From Saprospiraceae bacterium (GTDB taxonomy: Bacteria > Bacteroidota > Bacteroidia > Chitinophagales > Saprospiraceae): DNA of 64,000 nucleotides. Position numbers and translations under genes: made by a program. Below are positions 33,558-43,453 of this stretch, piece by piece. Below the pieces are notes generated by a model, which was given only the letters and a program-made list of their open reading frames with translations, did no database searches and was not told where the DNA came from. The first letter of the stretch is position 1; each line of letters begins with the position of its first letter. The DNA is taken from assembly GCA_041392805.1 (NCBI GenBank), contig JAWKLJ010000002.1, positions 3,301,001 to 3,365,000 of the forward strand. Direction: 5' to 3'.

Positions 33558-35951
33558 ATGAAAAAATTAGTTATTCTACTAACATTTTTTTCGCTTTATA
33601 ACTCCCTCTTCGGGCAATTAAACATCCAATTGCTCGATCATCTCCAGTATGATTTTGATGCCAATGATATTTGGGGTTGGGTAGATGAAAATGGCGCTGA
33701 ATATGCTTTAGTTGGCACCACCAGGGGCACCTCCATTGTCAGTCTGGCCGACCCAAGTAATGTCCAGGAAGTCGCCTTTGTGCCGGGCGCCACGACGGCC
33801 TGGCGAGATATCAAAACCCGGGGGCATTATGCTTATGTCACCCAGGATGTCACCAATGTAAATGATGCGGTTGGAATTGCGATTATCGACCTCTCCAAAT
33901 TGCCAAATAGCGTCGAATATGTCTATTGGCGGCCCACGCTCGACCAGGGGCTCTTGACCGATTGCCATAATATTTGGATTGATGAAAATGGTATCGCTTA
34001 TCTGGCGGGCTGTGATGTTAATAATGGCGGTATCATTTTACTAGATATCCTTACTGATCCGTTAAAACCAACGGTGATTGCTTATGGCCCTTCCATTTAT
34101 GCGCATGATGTTTATGTGAAAGATAATCTAATGTTTGCTTCTCAACTAGGCAGTGGATTAGCCATTTATGATGTCAGCAACCCCAATAATATCACCACGG
34201 TGGGAAAAAAAGAGACACCTTTTGATTTCACCCATAATGCCTGGGCCAAAAGCAATAACTCGGTGGTATTTACTACAGATGAAAGGGGGAATGCACCGGT
34301 AGCCGCGTATACTGTAGGCTCAAATGGTACCCTGGAAGAGTTGGATCAATTCCGACCGCTTTCTACGATCAACAGGGGGGTGATTCCGCATAATGTGCAT
34401 GTACTAAATAATAACTGGGTCGTGACTTCTTATTATACGAGCGGCGTGGTCGTCATTGATGGGACTAGGCCCAATAATATGATTGAAGTGGCTAATTTTG
34501 ATACATGGGGCGGTGCAGATGGAGGATTTCATGGTGCCTGGGGTGCCTATCCCTTTTTACCTTCTGGGCTTTTGTTGGTCAGCGATATAGAATCCGGATT
34601 GTATGTGCTTGACGTTAATTATAAACAGGCTTGCTGGCTAGAAGGAAAAGTAACGAATGCACAGACTGGCGAGGCCCTATTTGAAGCAGACGTCTCCATC
34701 GCCTCTTCTGAAATCAACCTGGAGAAGTCTGGATTGGATGGAAAATATGCCACTGGTTTGGCATCAGCTGGTACTTATGCGGTCACCTATAGCAAATTTG
34801 GGTATGCCCCCAAAACCATGAATGTTACCTTAAATAATGGGGTATTAAAGACCTTGGATGTCGCCTTACAACCATTAAACACTTATTCCGTTAGTGGCGC
34901 TACCATAAAGGACGCTAATGGGCAGGCAGTCCCTGGTGCCAGGATCATTTTCAAAAATGATGAAATCCAATATGCCGCCATTTCGAACCTTTCCGGGCAA
35001 TTTTCCGTGCAAAACATCATTGAAGACACCTATGATATCTATGCCTTAGCTTGGGGCTACCTACACAAAGTGGAAACAGGTGTAAATATTCAATCTAACC
35101 AGTCCATTACCTTAAAATTGACTCCTGGATATCAGGACGATTTTGTGGTAGACCTGGGATGGGAGAAAACGGCAGCCCCCGAGACCACCAGCGGCTTTTG
35201 GACCATTGGTGAACCTATTGGCACCTACATCAGCACGAATAACCTGGCCAATCCCGAATTCGACATTCCCAATGATATTGGCGAAAGCTGTTTCATGACG
35301 GGTAATGGTGGTGGAAATACAGGGAGTGATGATGTGGATGGGGGCAGTGTGACCCTTACTTCCCCGCTCATGGATCTGAGCACCTATGATGACCCCTTGT
35401 TATCCTATTATTTGTGGTTTCAACGTTTTGATAGTAACCAGGGCACAACGAATGACACGCTGGTCGTCATGGTTGACAATGGACTGGAAAGCGTTACCAT
35501 AGAGGTTTTGGACAATGCCCAAAGCGGTTGGCGCGACCAATCGAAGATCCACTTAAAAGAATGGATCGACATGACGCCCAATATGCGCATTTCTTTTACG
35601 ACCGCCGATTTTGCGCCCGTGGGCAATGTGGTAGAAGCTGCTGTAGATGCCTTTTTGGTGCAAGACGCTGCCCTGATCGCTACCAATGAGCAAAACCTCA
35701 AAGCAGCTACCCTAAAAGTATATCCAAATCCCTTTCAGGATCAATTGTTTTTTGATTATCATATTACAACGCGATTTCACCAAGGGCGAATCAGGGTGCT
35801 CAATGTCCTGGGCCAAATGGTCAGCCAAATCAGTATTAAAGATAATCAGGGCAAATTACCTTTGCAGTGGCGAGGAGATAGCGGTATCTATTTTCTACAA
35901 TTGGAAGTGGATGGACAGGTGCTGAAAACGGTGAAAGTGATTAAATCGTAG
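33558..35951 (+). CDS. choice-of-anchor-B / LVIVD-repeat protein with type IX sorting domain
   Basis: 797 aa from the ATG at 33558, which begins a good signal peptide (ending LFGQ). Residues about 20-355 form the choice-of-anchor-B beta-propeller (repeats such as GTTRGTSIVSLADP and GLAIYDVSNP). Two carboxypeptidase-regulatory-like domains (about 360-440 and 450-530), a jelly-roll-like region (about 535-715, DDFVVDLGWE) and a C-terminal sorting domain (about 725-797, YPNPFQDQLF) follow. Expected on the surface or secreted; the function of the propeller is unknown. Confidence 0.85.
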   Translation: MKKLVILLTFFSLYNSLFGQLNIQLLDHLQYDFDANDIWGWVDENGAEYALVGTTRGTSIVSLADPSNVQEVAFVPGATTAWRDIKTRGHYAYVTQDVTNVNDAVGIAIIDLSKLPNSVEYVYWRPTLDQGLLTDCHNIWIDENGIAYLAGCDVNNGGIILLDILTDPLKPTVIAYGPSIYAHDVYVKDNLMFASQLGSGLAIYDVSNPNNITTVGKKETPFDFTHNAWAKSNNSVVFTTDERGNAPVAAYTVGSNGTLEELDQFRPLSTINRGVIPHNVHVLNNNWVVTSYYTSGVVVIDGTRPNNMIEVANFDTWGGADGGFHGAWGAYPFLPSGLLLVSDIESGLYVLDVNYKQACWLEGKVTNAQTGEALFEADVSIASSEINLEKSGLDGKYATGLASAGTYAVTYSKFGYAPKTMNVTLNNGVLKTLDVALQPLNTYSVSGATIKDANGQAVPGARIIFKNDEIQYAAISNLSGQFSVQNIIEDTYDIYALAWGYLHKVETGVNIQSNQSITLKLTPGYQDDFVVDLGWEKTAAPETTSGFWTIGEPIGTYISTNNLANPEFDIPNDIGESCFMTGNGGGNTGSDDVDGGSVTLTSPLMDLSTYDDPLLSYYLWFQRFDSNQGTTNDTLVVMVDNGLESVTIEVLDNAQSGWRDQSKIHLKEWIDMTPNMRISFTTADFAPVGNVVEAAVDAFLVQDAALIATNEQNLKAATLKVYPNPFQDQLFFDYHITTRFHQGRIRVLNVLGQMVSQISIKDNQGKLPLQWRGDSGIYFLQLEVDGQVLKTVKVIKS

Positions 35952-36043
35952 TGGTGGGGGTGTCCAGTAGGCAAAATAACTCATTCTGTTCTTGGATAAA
36001 ATCAGACAAATAATTTTTAAATTCACATCATAAATACATAAAA

Positions 36044-36283
36044 ATGGAAAAACCTACGATTGCAGGGAAGTCTCCTCTGCCGCTAAACTTGGAAGCTGGA
36101 AAAACCTATGCCTGGTGTGCTTGTGGCCAATCTTCTAACCAACCATTATGTGATGGATCGCATAAAGGTTCGTCTTTTTCGCCGGTCGTTTTTCAGGCTG
36201 CTGAGACCAAAACTGCCTATATGTGTACCTGCAAACAAACGGGCAACCCCGGTTTTTGCGATGGTTCCCATAAAGCGCTTTAA
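36044..36283 (+). CDS. CDGSH iron-sulfur domain protein
   Basis: 79 aa with two CDGSH motifs, CACGQSSNQPLCDGSH (about 25-40) and CTCKQTGNPGFCDGSH (about 61-76). Each binds a [2Fe-2S] cluster through three Cys and one His; two motifs in one chain make the monomeric MitoNEET-like type 3. Redox or cluster-transfer roles are proposed for the family. It is a single gene followed by a strong terminator. Confidence 0.93.
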   Translation: MEKPTIAGKSPLPLNLEAGKTYAWCACGQSSNQPLCDGSHKGSSFSPVVFQAAETKTAYMCTCKQTGNPGFCDGSHKAL

Positions 36284-36313
36284 ATAAAAAGTTTATTCAA
36301 ATGGTACAATAGC

Positions 36314-36350
36314 GCGTGGAAATGGCTCTCATTTCCACGCCCTTTTTAAA
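36314..36350 (+). terminator. intrinsic terminator of the CDGSH gene
   Basis: A perfect 11-bp stem GCGTGGAAATG/CATTTCCACGC with a 5-nt loop, followed by CCTTTTT. It lies between the CDGSH gene and the end of the convergent glutamate-synthase-like gene, whose stop codon is at 36346. Confidence 0.85.
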
Positions 36351-37932
36351 AACGAGTGGTGCTAGCCGCTTTCCATATCTTCCTCCACTCCACCGGAATA
36401 TCCTGCTCATAGCGCAAAGATCCTGCTGCCATTTCTGGAAATAATTCATCATAGGACCGAATTTCATTGAGGCTCACTCTTCGAAAAATATGTGAGCGAT
36501 TAATTTCTTTGGCTTGGCTGATGCCTGCGGCTGCCATTAGTTCTACTAAACTTTTGATGGTTTCACGGTGAAAATTAGCCACCCTGACGCGCTTATCCGA
36601 GACCGACAAGCCTGCCACTAATTCAGGAATTTGGGTTGCGACACCTGTAGGGCAAGTGTTTTTATTACATTCTAAAGCCTGGATACAACCCAAGGCAAGC
36701 ATCATGGCTCGGGCGCTATTAGCAGCATCAGCACCTATGGCTAAAGCTCGAAACAGGTGAAAACCTGTGATGATTTTACCTGATGCCAAGACCTTGATGT
36801 CTTTTTTTAGATCAAATCCTGTCAGGGCATCTACCGCAAAGGTCAGGCCCTCGCGGAAAGGCATACCCACTGAATCTGAAAACTCAATGGGTGCTGCTCC
36901 AGTCCCCCCTTCGCCGCCATCTATGGTGATAAAATCGGGTTTTATGCCTGTTTCGATCATGGCTTTGCAAATCCCGATAAATTCGCTTCGGCGCCCGATA
37001 CACAGTTTGAATCCGACTGGCCTGCCTCCCGATAATTCCCGCATTTGCTGTAGAAGTGTCAGTAAGCCTATCGGAGAATTGAAGGCTTTGTGGTATGGAG
37101 GAGAAAGGACATCTGTCCCTACTTCTACCCCTCTAATGGCGGCGATTTCAGGGGTGTTTTTCTTCGCAGGCAGGATGCCTCCATGGCCTGGCTTGGCACC
37201 TTGGGATAGTTTTAGTTCTATCATTTTGACGGTAGGAAGGTCGACCGTAGCTTTGAATCGATCGGGCGAAAAATTACCATCTGAAGCCCTGCAGCCAAAA
37301 TAGCCAGTGCCTACCTGGTAGATCAAATCCCCGCCTTCTTCTTTATGATAGGGACTGATGCCACCTTCTCCCGTGTTATGAGCGAAGCCGCCTATTTTGG
37401 CCCCTCCATTTAAGGCCAAAATGGCATTTTTACTCAAAGAACCAAAACTCATAGCAGATACATTCAGCAGACTTGAAGGATATACCTGCTGGCAGCTCTC
37501 TCCCCCAATTTGAACCCGGGGATTAGGATCTAGCGCATGGGCATCTAATGCCCCAATACTATGATTCATCCATTCATAACCTTCTTCATATACGTCCAAT
37601 TGGGTGCCAAAAGGCGTCGTATCTTGTTCTTTTTTCGCCCTTTGGTAAACCACAGAGCGCATGGTTCTGCTGATGGGCGCCCCATTGGTATCCGACTCAA
37701 TAAAATATTGATACAGCTTGGGGCGAAGTTCCTCCATGATGTACCGACCACGCCCCAAAATGGGAAAATTGCGCATAATCGCATGGTTAGTCTGGGTCAT
37801 ATCATAAAAACCCAATAAGATGATAGGCCCCAAAATCACCATTACCCACCAAAAGGCAGGCCATAAAAAGTAGCCAATTGCCGCTACTACTATTATCGAC
37901 ACCAAAGAAAACACAACGAAATCATTTCGCAT
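36346..37932 (-). CDS. FMN-binding glutamate-synthase-family protein
   Basis: 528 aa. Two membrane helices (about 5-22 and 25-42) lead into a complete GltB-type FMN barrel: SAMSFGSLS, GGEGGTGAAP for FMN phosphate, and CIQALECNKNTC, a CX5CX4C cluster for [3Fe-4S]. The amidotransferase domain and NADPH-binding subunit of true glutamate synthase are missing. Stand-alone proteins of this kind are common in Bacteroidota; the substrate is not known. Confidence 0.88.
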   Translation of the reverse strand: MRNDFVVFSLVSIIVVAAIGYFLWPAFWWVMVILGPIILLGFYDMTQTNHAIMRNFPILGRGRYIMEELRPKLYQYFIESDTNGAPISRTMRSVVYQRAKKEQDTTPFGTQLDVYEEGYEWMNHSIGALDAHALDPNPRVQIGGESCQQVYPSSLLNVSAMSFGSLSKNAILALNGGAKIGGFAHNTGEGGISPYHKEEGGDLIYQVGTGYFGCRASDGNFSPDRFKATVDLPTVKMIELKLSQGAKPGHGGILPAKKNTPEIAAIRGVEVGTDVLSPPYHKAFNSPIGLLTLLQQMRELSGGRPVGFKLCIGRRSEFIGICKAMIETGIKPDFITIDGGEGGTGAAPIEFSDSVGMPFREGLTFAVDALTGFDLKKDIKVLASGKIITGFHLFRALAIGADAANSARAMMLALGCIQALECNKNTCPTGVATQIPELVAGLSVSDKRVRVANFHRETIKSLVELMAAAGISQAKEINRSHIFRRVSLNEIRSYDELFPEMAAGSLRYEQDIPVEWRKIWKAASTTRF

Positions 37933-37986
37933 ATCAATCGTTTTTTGTGGGGATTAAGGTAAATAATTGTTGGGAATTGGAAGCAA

Positions 37987-38898
37987 TTAACTGTCCCTGT
38001 CTTCCCTAAGCAGCAACCATAATTTGTAACCATTGAACAACCATAAAAAGGGTGCATCCGAATCTAGTTGTTGTTGTACAAGCGGTTCAAAAGGCTTAAA
38101 AAGGGAAAATGCGAAACGGGCAAGCCCCCGTTTTTTGAGGTGCATAAAGGCATTCATTAGTTTGATGTCTTTGTACCAATGCCCTTCAGCGGCTAACAAT
38201 TGGTGCAAACGGAATAAATTGGCGACCCCTTCTTTCGTTTTATTTAAAAAAACCTTGTTCTCTTCCAAGCCTATATGACAAACGGGGTTTTCGATATGGA
38301 TGATCTGTATCCCCATTTTTTGTAGCTCCCATCCAAAAAGGGTATCCTCGTGTCCGTACCCCTGCAGGACTTCATTGAATTGGATAGTGGAAAAAATAGA
38401 CTTGGAAACTAAAAAATTATTGGTCATAAAAGCAGCATTAGGGTTTTGCTGTCTAACCGTAGCCGCTTGACTCTCCCTTTTCGTGCCATAGGTCCAATGG
38501 AGCCGATAAGCTCGTGGAGGAACCGCTGTAGGGTAGACTCTCCCGCCACAGATAACAAAAGGGGGGATTTTGGCAGCCAGGGCTGAAAGGTAGTTCGCCA
38601 AAAATTGATCATTTAGTATTTCAGCATCCCCATCCAAAAACAAGAGCTGTTCGTACTGAGCTGCTGCCGCCAATTCATTTCTAATCTTTGACCGCCCGAT
38701 ATTAAAAGGTAATTCCCGGTATTGAATTCGTCTATCCACCTCCCTCAGGAAACGGTTTTTTTCTTTATACAACTCTTCCGATCCGTCTTCCCAAAGCAGT
38801 ATCTCAAAGCCAATATTAAGTTCCTTGGCCTGTGCAAACAGCGCCTCAACCAAAGGGCCTATCTCAAAATTGAATATGGGGATACAAATTGACAACAT
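37987..38898 (-). CDS. family 2 glycosyltransferase
   Basis: 303 aa GT-A fold. SICIPIFNFE at the N-terminus, LLWEDGS near 38-44, and the DxD metal motif in LFLDGDAEI near 90-98. GHEDTLFGWEL near 200-210 is the acceptor-side ED motif. No membrane anchor is seen; it may add a sugar to a surface polysaccharide or lipid. It is divergent from mqnE, with about 180 bp between the starts. Confidence 0.87.
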   Translation of the reverse strand: MLSICIPIFNFEIGPLVEALFAQAKELNIGFEILLWEDGSEELYKEKNRFLREVDRRIQYRELPFNIGRSKIRNELAAAAQYEQLLFLDGDAEILNDQFLANYLSALAAKIPPFVICGGRVYPTAVPPRAYRLHWTYGTKRESQAATVRQQNPNAAFMTNNFLVSKSIFSTIQFNEVLQGYGHEDTLFGWELQKMGIQIIHIENPVCHIGLEENKVFLNKTKEGVANLFRLHQLLAAEGHWYKDIKLMNAFMHLKKRGLARFAFSLFKPFEPLVQQQLDSDAPFLWLFNGYKLWLLLREDRDS

Positions 38899-39076
38899 AG
38901 GCTGACAAGGTAAAACCTTAAAGCTAAGATTCCAAAAAAAGTATTCTACCTTTGAGTGACGATTTTTGCTTTCCCTTGACTCAAAAGCACAGAATTGTCA
39001 GAGCAGCAAAAAACTTGAAAAAACAAGCTTTCAAATGAAACTGAAAGTTTCGAAACTTGTTTCATCTTTATATCTA

Positions 39077-40285
39077 ATGCAAAGCATCATGCAAAACGCT
39101 CAATTAAAAGTATTGCTAAATGATCCCAACCTGGCGCCTGCGCTGAAAACCATTGCCGAAAAGGTTCAACATAAAGAACGCCTCCAAACCGAAGAAGGTG
39201 TCCTGCTTTTCGAAACAGCGCCTCTTGGTTATTTGGCTACCTTAGCCAATTATATTCGCGAGGAAAAACATGGGGATCGCACCTATTTCAACCGCAATTT
39301 CCATATCGAACCAACCAATGTCTGTTTGTACACTTGTACCTTTTGTTCTTATTCTCGCTTGATTAAAAAACGAGGTGAAGGTTGGGAGTATTCGATTGAG
39401 GATATTATGGATATTGTCAAAAAATATGACGATCAACCGGTAACCGAAGTACATATTGTAGGGGGAGTGCTGCCACAATATGACGTCTCTTTTTATGCGG
39501 AGCTTTTCCAGCGAATAAAGGCGCATCGGCCAGATTTGCATATTAAAGCCCTCACCCCAGTGGAATACCACTATATCTTCAAAAAGGCCAAAATGAGTTA
39601 CGAAGAGGGGATGCGTGTCATGAAAGAGGCTGGTTTAGAATCGATGCCGGGAGGTGGAGCCGAAATTTTTCACCCTGAGATCAGGGATAAAATTGCAGGC
39701 GGAAAATGTTCTGGAGAAGAATGGCTCCGCATCCATGAAATATGGCATGAATTGGGCGGACGGTCCAATGCGACGATGTTGTATGGCCATATTGAAAGTT
39801 ATTTTCACCGGATACATCACCTGGATTTGTTGCGCAGCTTGCAGGATAAAACCGGTGGATTCCAGACCTTTATTCCCCTAAAGTTCCGCAATAAAGACAA
39901 CCAAATGTCTCACATCGCAGAAAGTACCGTTATTGAAGATTTAAAAAATTATGCCATCAGTCGGATTTACCTGGATAACTTCGACCATATTAAGGCCTAT
40001 TGGCCAATGATTAGTCGCCAAACAGCGCAAATGTCTTTGGCCTATGGCGTAGATGATATTGATGGCACCATTGATGACACCACCAAAATTTATTCGATGG
40101 CAGGGGCAGAGGAGCAAAATCCGGCCCTGAGTACCAAAGACCTGGTGAAACTTATCCGCCAGGTAGAAAGACATCCTATTGAAAGAGACACCCTTTATAA
40201 TGTCATTCAGGACTATAAAGAGGTCGTTTTTGAAGAGGATGAGCAGTACAAGGGGTACTTGTCCTTACCCGTCATAAATGTTTAA
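39077..40285 (+). CDS. mqnE: aminofutalosine synthase (radical SAM)
   Basis: 402 aa from the ATG at 39077; a second ATG follows at 39089, and the open frame to 38966 lacks family residues. The radical-SAM motif CLYTCTFC (CxxxCxxC) binds the [4Fe-4S] cluster. GGGAEIFHPEIRDKI and ATMLYGHIES are typical of MqnE rather than of MqnC. The enzyme joins 3-(1-carboxyvinyloxy)benzoate, the MqnA product, to SAM-derived adenosine in the futalosine route to menaquinone. Stop and next start are 18 bp apart; mqnA lies two genes on, so the cluster is one operon. Confidence 0.92.
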   Translation: MQSIMQNAQLKVLLNDPNLAPALKTIAEKVQHKERLQTEEGVLLFETAPLGYLATLANYIREEKHGDRTYFNRNFHIEPTNVCLYTCTFCSYSRLIKKRGEGWEYSIEDIMDIVKKYDDQPVTEVHIVGGVLPQYDVSFYAELFQRIKAHRPDLHIKALTPVEYHYIFKKAKMSYEEGMRVMKEAGLESMPGGGAEIFHPEIRDKIAGGKCSGEEWLRIHEIWHELGGRSNATMLYGHIESYFHRIHHLDLLRSLQDKTGGFQTFIPLKFRNKDNQMSHIAESTVIEDLKNYAISRIYLDNFDHIKAYWPMISRQTAQMSLAYGVDDIDGTIDDTTKIYSMAGAEEQNPALSTKDLVKLIRQVERHPIERDTLYNVIQDYKEVVFEEDEQYKGYLSLPVINV

Positions 40286-40303
40286 CCTTTTAGTTCTTTT
40301 TAC

Positions 40304-40948
40304 ATGATTGATAAAAGCATTTACATTCTCCGACACGGCGAAACGGACTTTAACAGGCAGGGAATTGTCCAGGGACAAGGCGTTGATACAGAGCTGAATG
40401 CCTTGGGACACCAACAAGCACATGCCTTTTTCGAGCATTATCAGCACCTGCCATTCGAGGCTGTGTTGACCTCTGCCCTACGGCGCACTCACCAAACGGT
40501 TGCTCCCTTTATTAAAAAAAACATCCCTTGGGAGCAGTTTCATGACATCAATGAAATCAACTGGGGAATACACGAAGGCAAACCAGGCAATGCGGAAATG
40601 CGGGAGACTTATAAACAATTGATGAAAGCCTGGAATAAGGGGCAGTTTGAAGCTAAAATAGAGAAAGGAGAAAGTGCCGCAGAATTAGGCGCAAGAGTCG
40701 AGCGTTTTGTTCATCATTTACAAAAAAGAGAAGAGTCGCTACTATTGGTTTGTGCGCATGGGCGGACTATGCGCGCCTTAATCTGTGTTTTAAAAGAACT
40801 TTCACTCACAGAAATGGACCAATTTGACCATCACAATACAGGGGTTTGGCAGGTAAAACAAAGCGGTTCGCGTTTTGAATTCCTGACCGAAAATGATACT
40901 ACGCACCTTCAACGCCTTAGTGCACTTAAGCTAAAACAACAGCTTTAA
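40304..40948 (+). CDS. histidine phosphatase family protein
   Basis: 214 aa phosphoglycerate-mutase-like fold: catalytic LRHGETDFN with His11 and the second His in CAHGRTMRAL near 148. The family includes phosphatases of sugars, nucleotides and cobalamin or ribazole phosphates. It sits between mqnE and mqnA with gaps of 18 and 10 bp, so it is co-transcribed with menaquinone genes; whether it acts in that pathway is unknown. Confidence 0.9.
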   Translation: MIDKSIYILRHGETDFNRQGIVQGQGVDTELNALGHQQAHAFFEHYQHLPFEAVLTSALRRTHQTVAPFIKKNIPWEQFHDINEINWGIHEGKPGNAEMRETYKQLMKAWNKGQFEAKIEKGESAAELGARVERFVHHLQKREESLLLVCAHGRTMRALICVLKELSLTEMDQFDHHNTGVWQVKQSGSRFEFLTENDTTHLQRLSALKLKQQL

Positions 40949-40958
40949 CCCATCACTT

Positions 40959-41732
40959 ATGAGCAAAATACGCATCACCGCGGTAAGCTATTTGAATACC
41001 AAGCCGCTGCTTTACGGTTTATTTAAAAGTAAACTATCCGAAAAAATTGATTTGCAGTTGGACATCCCTTCCGATTGTGCCCTAAAATTAAAAAACGGGG
41101 AGGCAGATTTAGGCTTGGTGCCGGTAGCTATTATTCCAGAGATTGAGCATGCTCAAATTATTTCTGACTATTGTATTGGTTCAGTGGGATCGGTCAAAAC
41201 CGTTGCTATATTCGCAGAACAGCCTATTGAAAAACTTACGCATATTTTCCTCGACTTCCATTCCCGAACATCGGTTGAACTCACCAAAATATTAGTCCAA
41301 AAATATTGGCACTTATCTCCAACCTTTATCCCGGCCACCGAAGGTTATGAAAAAGAGATAAAAGGATCCACAGGTGGGCTCATTATTGGAGACCGCACCA
41401 TTGGCCTCGAACAGCAATTTCCATATAGTTATGACCTCGGGGCAGCCTGGACGGCGTATACCAATCTGCCTTTTGTATATGCCGCTTGGGTCAGCAGAAA
41501 ACGGTTGTCTTCTGATTTCATCATCGAATTTAATGAGGCATTAAAGGCCGGGGTCGAGGCTATTCCAGAATTGATCTACTTATTGCCAAAGCCAAGTTCG
41601 GGTTTTGACTTAAAGAAATACTATACCCACTACATCAGTTATGAGCTGGATGCAAAAAAACGCCAAGCCCTTCAACTGTTTTTATCCTTGCTTCCAGCAA
41701 AAAAACAACATGAAGTGCAAGCGGTTCCATAA
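40959..41732 (+). CDS. mqnA: chorismate dehydratase
   Basis: 257 aa periplasmic-binding-protein-like fold without a signal peptide. It begins with RITAVSYLNTKPLLYGL, the MqnA signature near residues 3-19, and has LVPVAIIPE and GDRTIGLE as ligand loops. MqnA dehydrates chorismate to 3-(1-carboxyvinyloxy)benzoate, the first step of the futalosine menaquinone pathway. Together with mqnE in the same operon this shows that the organism makes menaquinone this way. Confidence 0.93.
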   Translation: MSKIRITAVSYLNTKPLLYGLFKSKLSEKIDLQLDIPSDCALKLKNGEADLGLVPVAIIPEIEHAQIISDYCIGSVGSVKTVAIFAEQPIEKLTHIFLDFHSRTSVELTKILVQKYWHLSPTFIPATEGYEKEIKGSTGGLIIGDRTIGLEQQFPYSYDLGAAWTAYTNLPFVYAAWVSRKRLSSDFIIEFNEALKAGVEAIPELIYLLPKPSSGFDLKKYYTHYISYELDAKKRQALQLFLSLLPAKKQHEVQAVP

Positions 41733-41766
41733 GGTTGAAAGGACGAAAGCTATGCTAAAATAAGGG

Positions 41767-41873
41767 TTCTTTGACAAATCTCGTGATCTAAAGGCAATCA
41801 TAAAAAGAAAGCAACACTTCCTTTGGTCGTTTTTGCTTTCTTTTTATGATTGCCCACGAAATTTGTCAAAGAA
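41767..41873. repeat. 107-bp palindromic repeat B, copy 1
   Basis: Outer arms TTCTTTGACAAATCTCGTG / CACGAAATTTGTCAAAGAA and inner arms GGCAATCATAAAAAGAAAGC / GCTTTCTTTTTATGATTGCC enclose CTTCCTTTGGTCG. It differs from 52517-52623 at two positions. It lies in the 310-bp gap between mqnA and pntA; apart from it I see only AT-rich leader sequence there. Confidence 0.9.
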
Positions 41874-42042
41874 GGAAAATAACTTGACCTTTTCTCCCCC
41901 ATTCAATTTTTTTTTTCTTTTATTTGCTACTCAAGTCCTTGAAAACAAGGCAGTTCCTACCAAATAAGTTTACATATTATATTGTAATTAGGCCAATAGT
42001 CAAAATTTTCGTTATTTTGGCCACCAAAGGCCACACATAATT

Positions 42043-43131
42043 ATGAAATTTGCTGTTTTCAAAGAAGAAACCGATAGGCGTGTAGCCATCGTGCCCTCCA
42101 CTGTTCCCAAATTCAAGGGTTTGGGCCTGGAGGTTATCCTCGAAACGGGAGCTGGACAAGAAGCCTTGTTTAGTGATGAGGATTACATAGCAGAGGGAGC
42201 CCAGGTCATGAGTCGGGCAGAATTACTAAAGGTTGCAGAGGTAGCCATTAGTATTCACCCTTTATCTGACGAAACGCTCAAAGCATTGCCAGCCAATACA
42301 CTGGTCATTTCTCAATTTCAACCTTTTGTTGATGAAGAAGTGGTCGGCAAATTGAGAGGCATGGGGCTAAGGGCATTCAGTATGGATATGATCCCGCGGA
42401 CGACTTTGGCCCAAGCCATGGATGTACTCTCTTCAATGGCTTCCATTGCGGGCTATAGAGCCGTATTGGAGGCTGCCACGCGGATACCCCGTTATTTCCC
42501 CATGATGATTACTGCAGCCGGGAGCATCAAACCAGCCAAGGTCTTGGTACTAGGAGCTGGGGTCGCCGGATTGCAAGCCATCGCCACCGCCAAACGCCTG
42601 GGCGCCCAGGTGGAAGCTTTTGACACCCGGAGCGCTGCCAAGGAAGAAGTCCAAAGTCTTGGAGCCCGTTTTGTCGAAGTGCCAGGTGCAGTAGAGGACA
42701 AAGGTGCTGGCGGCTATGGGGTTGCACAAAGTGAAGAATTCCTGAAAAGGCAACGGGAAGAGGTCCAGTCGCGCGCCATGAAGGCAGATGTCATTATTAC
42801 CACAGCACAAGTCAGGGGAAGAAAAGCCCCTATCTTGGTGCCTAAAGAAACAGTAGAAAAAATGAGGCAAGGTTCTATCATTGTCGACCTGGCTTCTTCT
42901 ACTGGCGGAAACTGCGAATTGACGCAGGATTTAAAGGTTATCAATCACAATGGCGTATATATTCAGGGCAATTCGAGCCTGGCATCCCTGATGCCACAGG
43001 ACGCAAGTTTCCTCTACAGCAACAACGTCTTCAATTTTGCCAAAGTCTGGGCAAAAGACGGCCAGTTGGTCCTAGATATGGGAAATGAGATCATTGCTTC
43101 TGCCTTAATCACCGCCGAAATGACAAAATGA
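42043..43131 (+). CDS. pntA: NAD(P) transhydrogenase subunit alpha, part 1 (NAD-binding domain)
   Basis: 362 aa, the soluble dI domain. It starts KFAVFKEETDRRVAIVPS, as the alanine-dehydrogenase/PNT family does. The NAD site is VLVLGAGVAGLQAIATAKRLG near residues 167-187, split here, and RGRKAPILVP is the family loop. It transfers hydride from NADH to NADP with the help of the membrane subunits. Split alpha subunits (two genes) are usual in many bacteria. Confidence 0.93.
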   Translation: MKFAVFKEETDRRVAIVPSTVPKFKGLGLEVILETGAGQEALFSDEDYIAEGAQVMSRAELLKVAEVAISIHPLSDETLKALPANTLVISQFQPFVDEEVVGKLRGMGLRAFSMDMIPRTTLAQAMDVLSSMASIAGYRAVLEAATRIPRYFPMMITAAGSIKPAKVLVLGAGVAGLQAIATAKRLGAQVEAFDTRSAAKEEVQSLGARFVEVPGAVEDKGAGGYGVAQSEEFLKRQREEVQSRAMKADVIITTAQVRGRKAPILVPKETVEKMRQGSIIVDLASSTGGNCELTQDLKVINHNGVYIQGNSSLASLMPQDASFLYSNNVFNFAKVWAKDGQLVLDMGNEIIASALITAEMTK

Positions 43132-43132
43132 C

Positions 43133-43450
43133 ATGGATACGATATTTGAATTTTTCAATTCCAACTTACTCCTCATCTATCTATTGATTTTTACAATCAT
43201 CTTAGGGTTTGAGGTTATTTCTAAAGTGCCTACGGTATTGCACACCCCTTTGATGTCGGGTGCCAATGCCATTAGTGGAGTAGTCATCATTGGTGCAATC
43301 CTACTCATTCGCCAGGCAGAACCTACTGATTACCTTACCTTGAGCCTCGGCTTTTTAGGAGTTGTTCTGGGTATGGTAAATGTAGCCGGCGGTTTTGTGG
43401 TGACAGACCGCATGTTAGAAATGTTCAAGAAGAAAAAAGCAAAAAAATAA
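43133..43450 (+). CDS. NAD(P) transhydrogenase subunit alpha, part 2 (membrane)
   Basis: 105 aa with three membrane helices (about 10-30, 38-58, 65-88) and the motif KVPTVLHTPLMSGANAISG of the PntAB/dII subunit. It starts one base after the first alpha gene stops, so translation is coupled. The product forms part of the proton channel with PntB. Confidence 0.93.
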   Translation: MDTIFEFFNSNLLLIYLLIFTIILGFEVISKVPTVLHTPLMSGANAISGVVIIGAILLIRQAEPTDYLTLSLGFLGVVLGMVNVAGGFVVTDRMLEMFKKKKAKK

Positions 43451-43453
43451 ACA

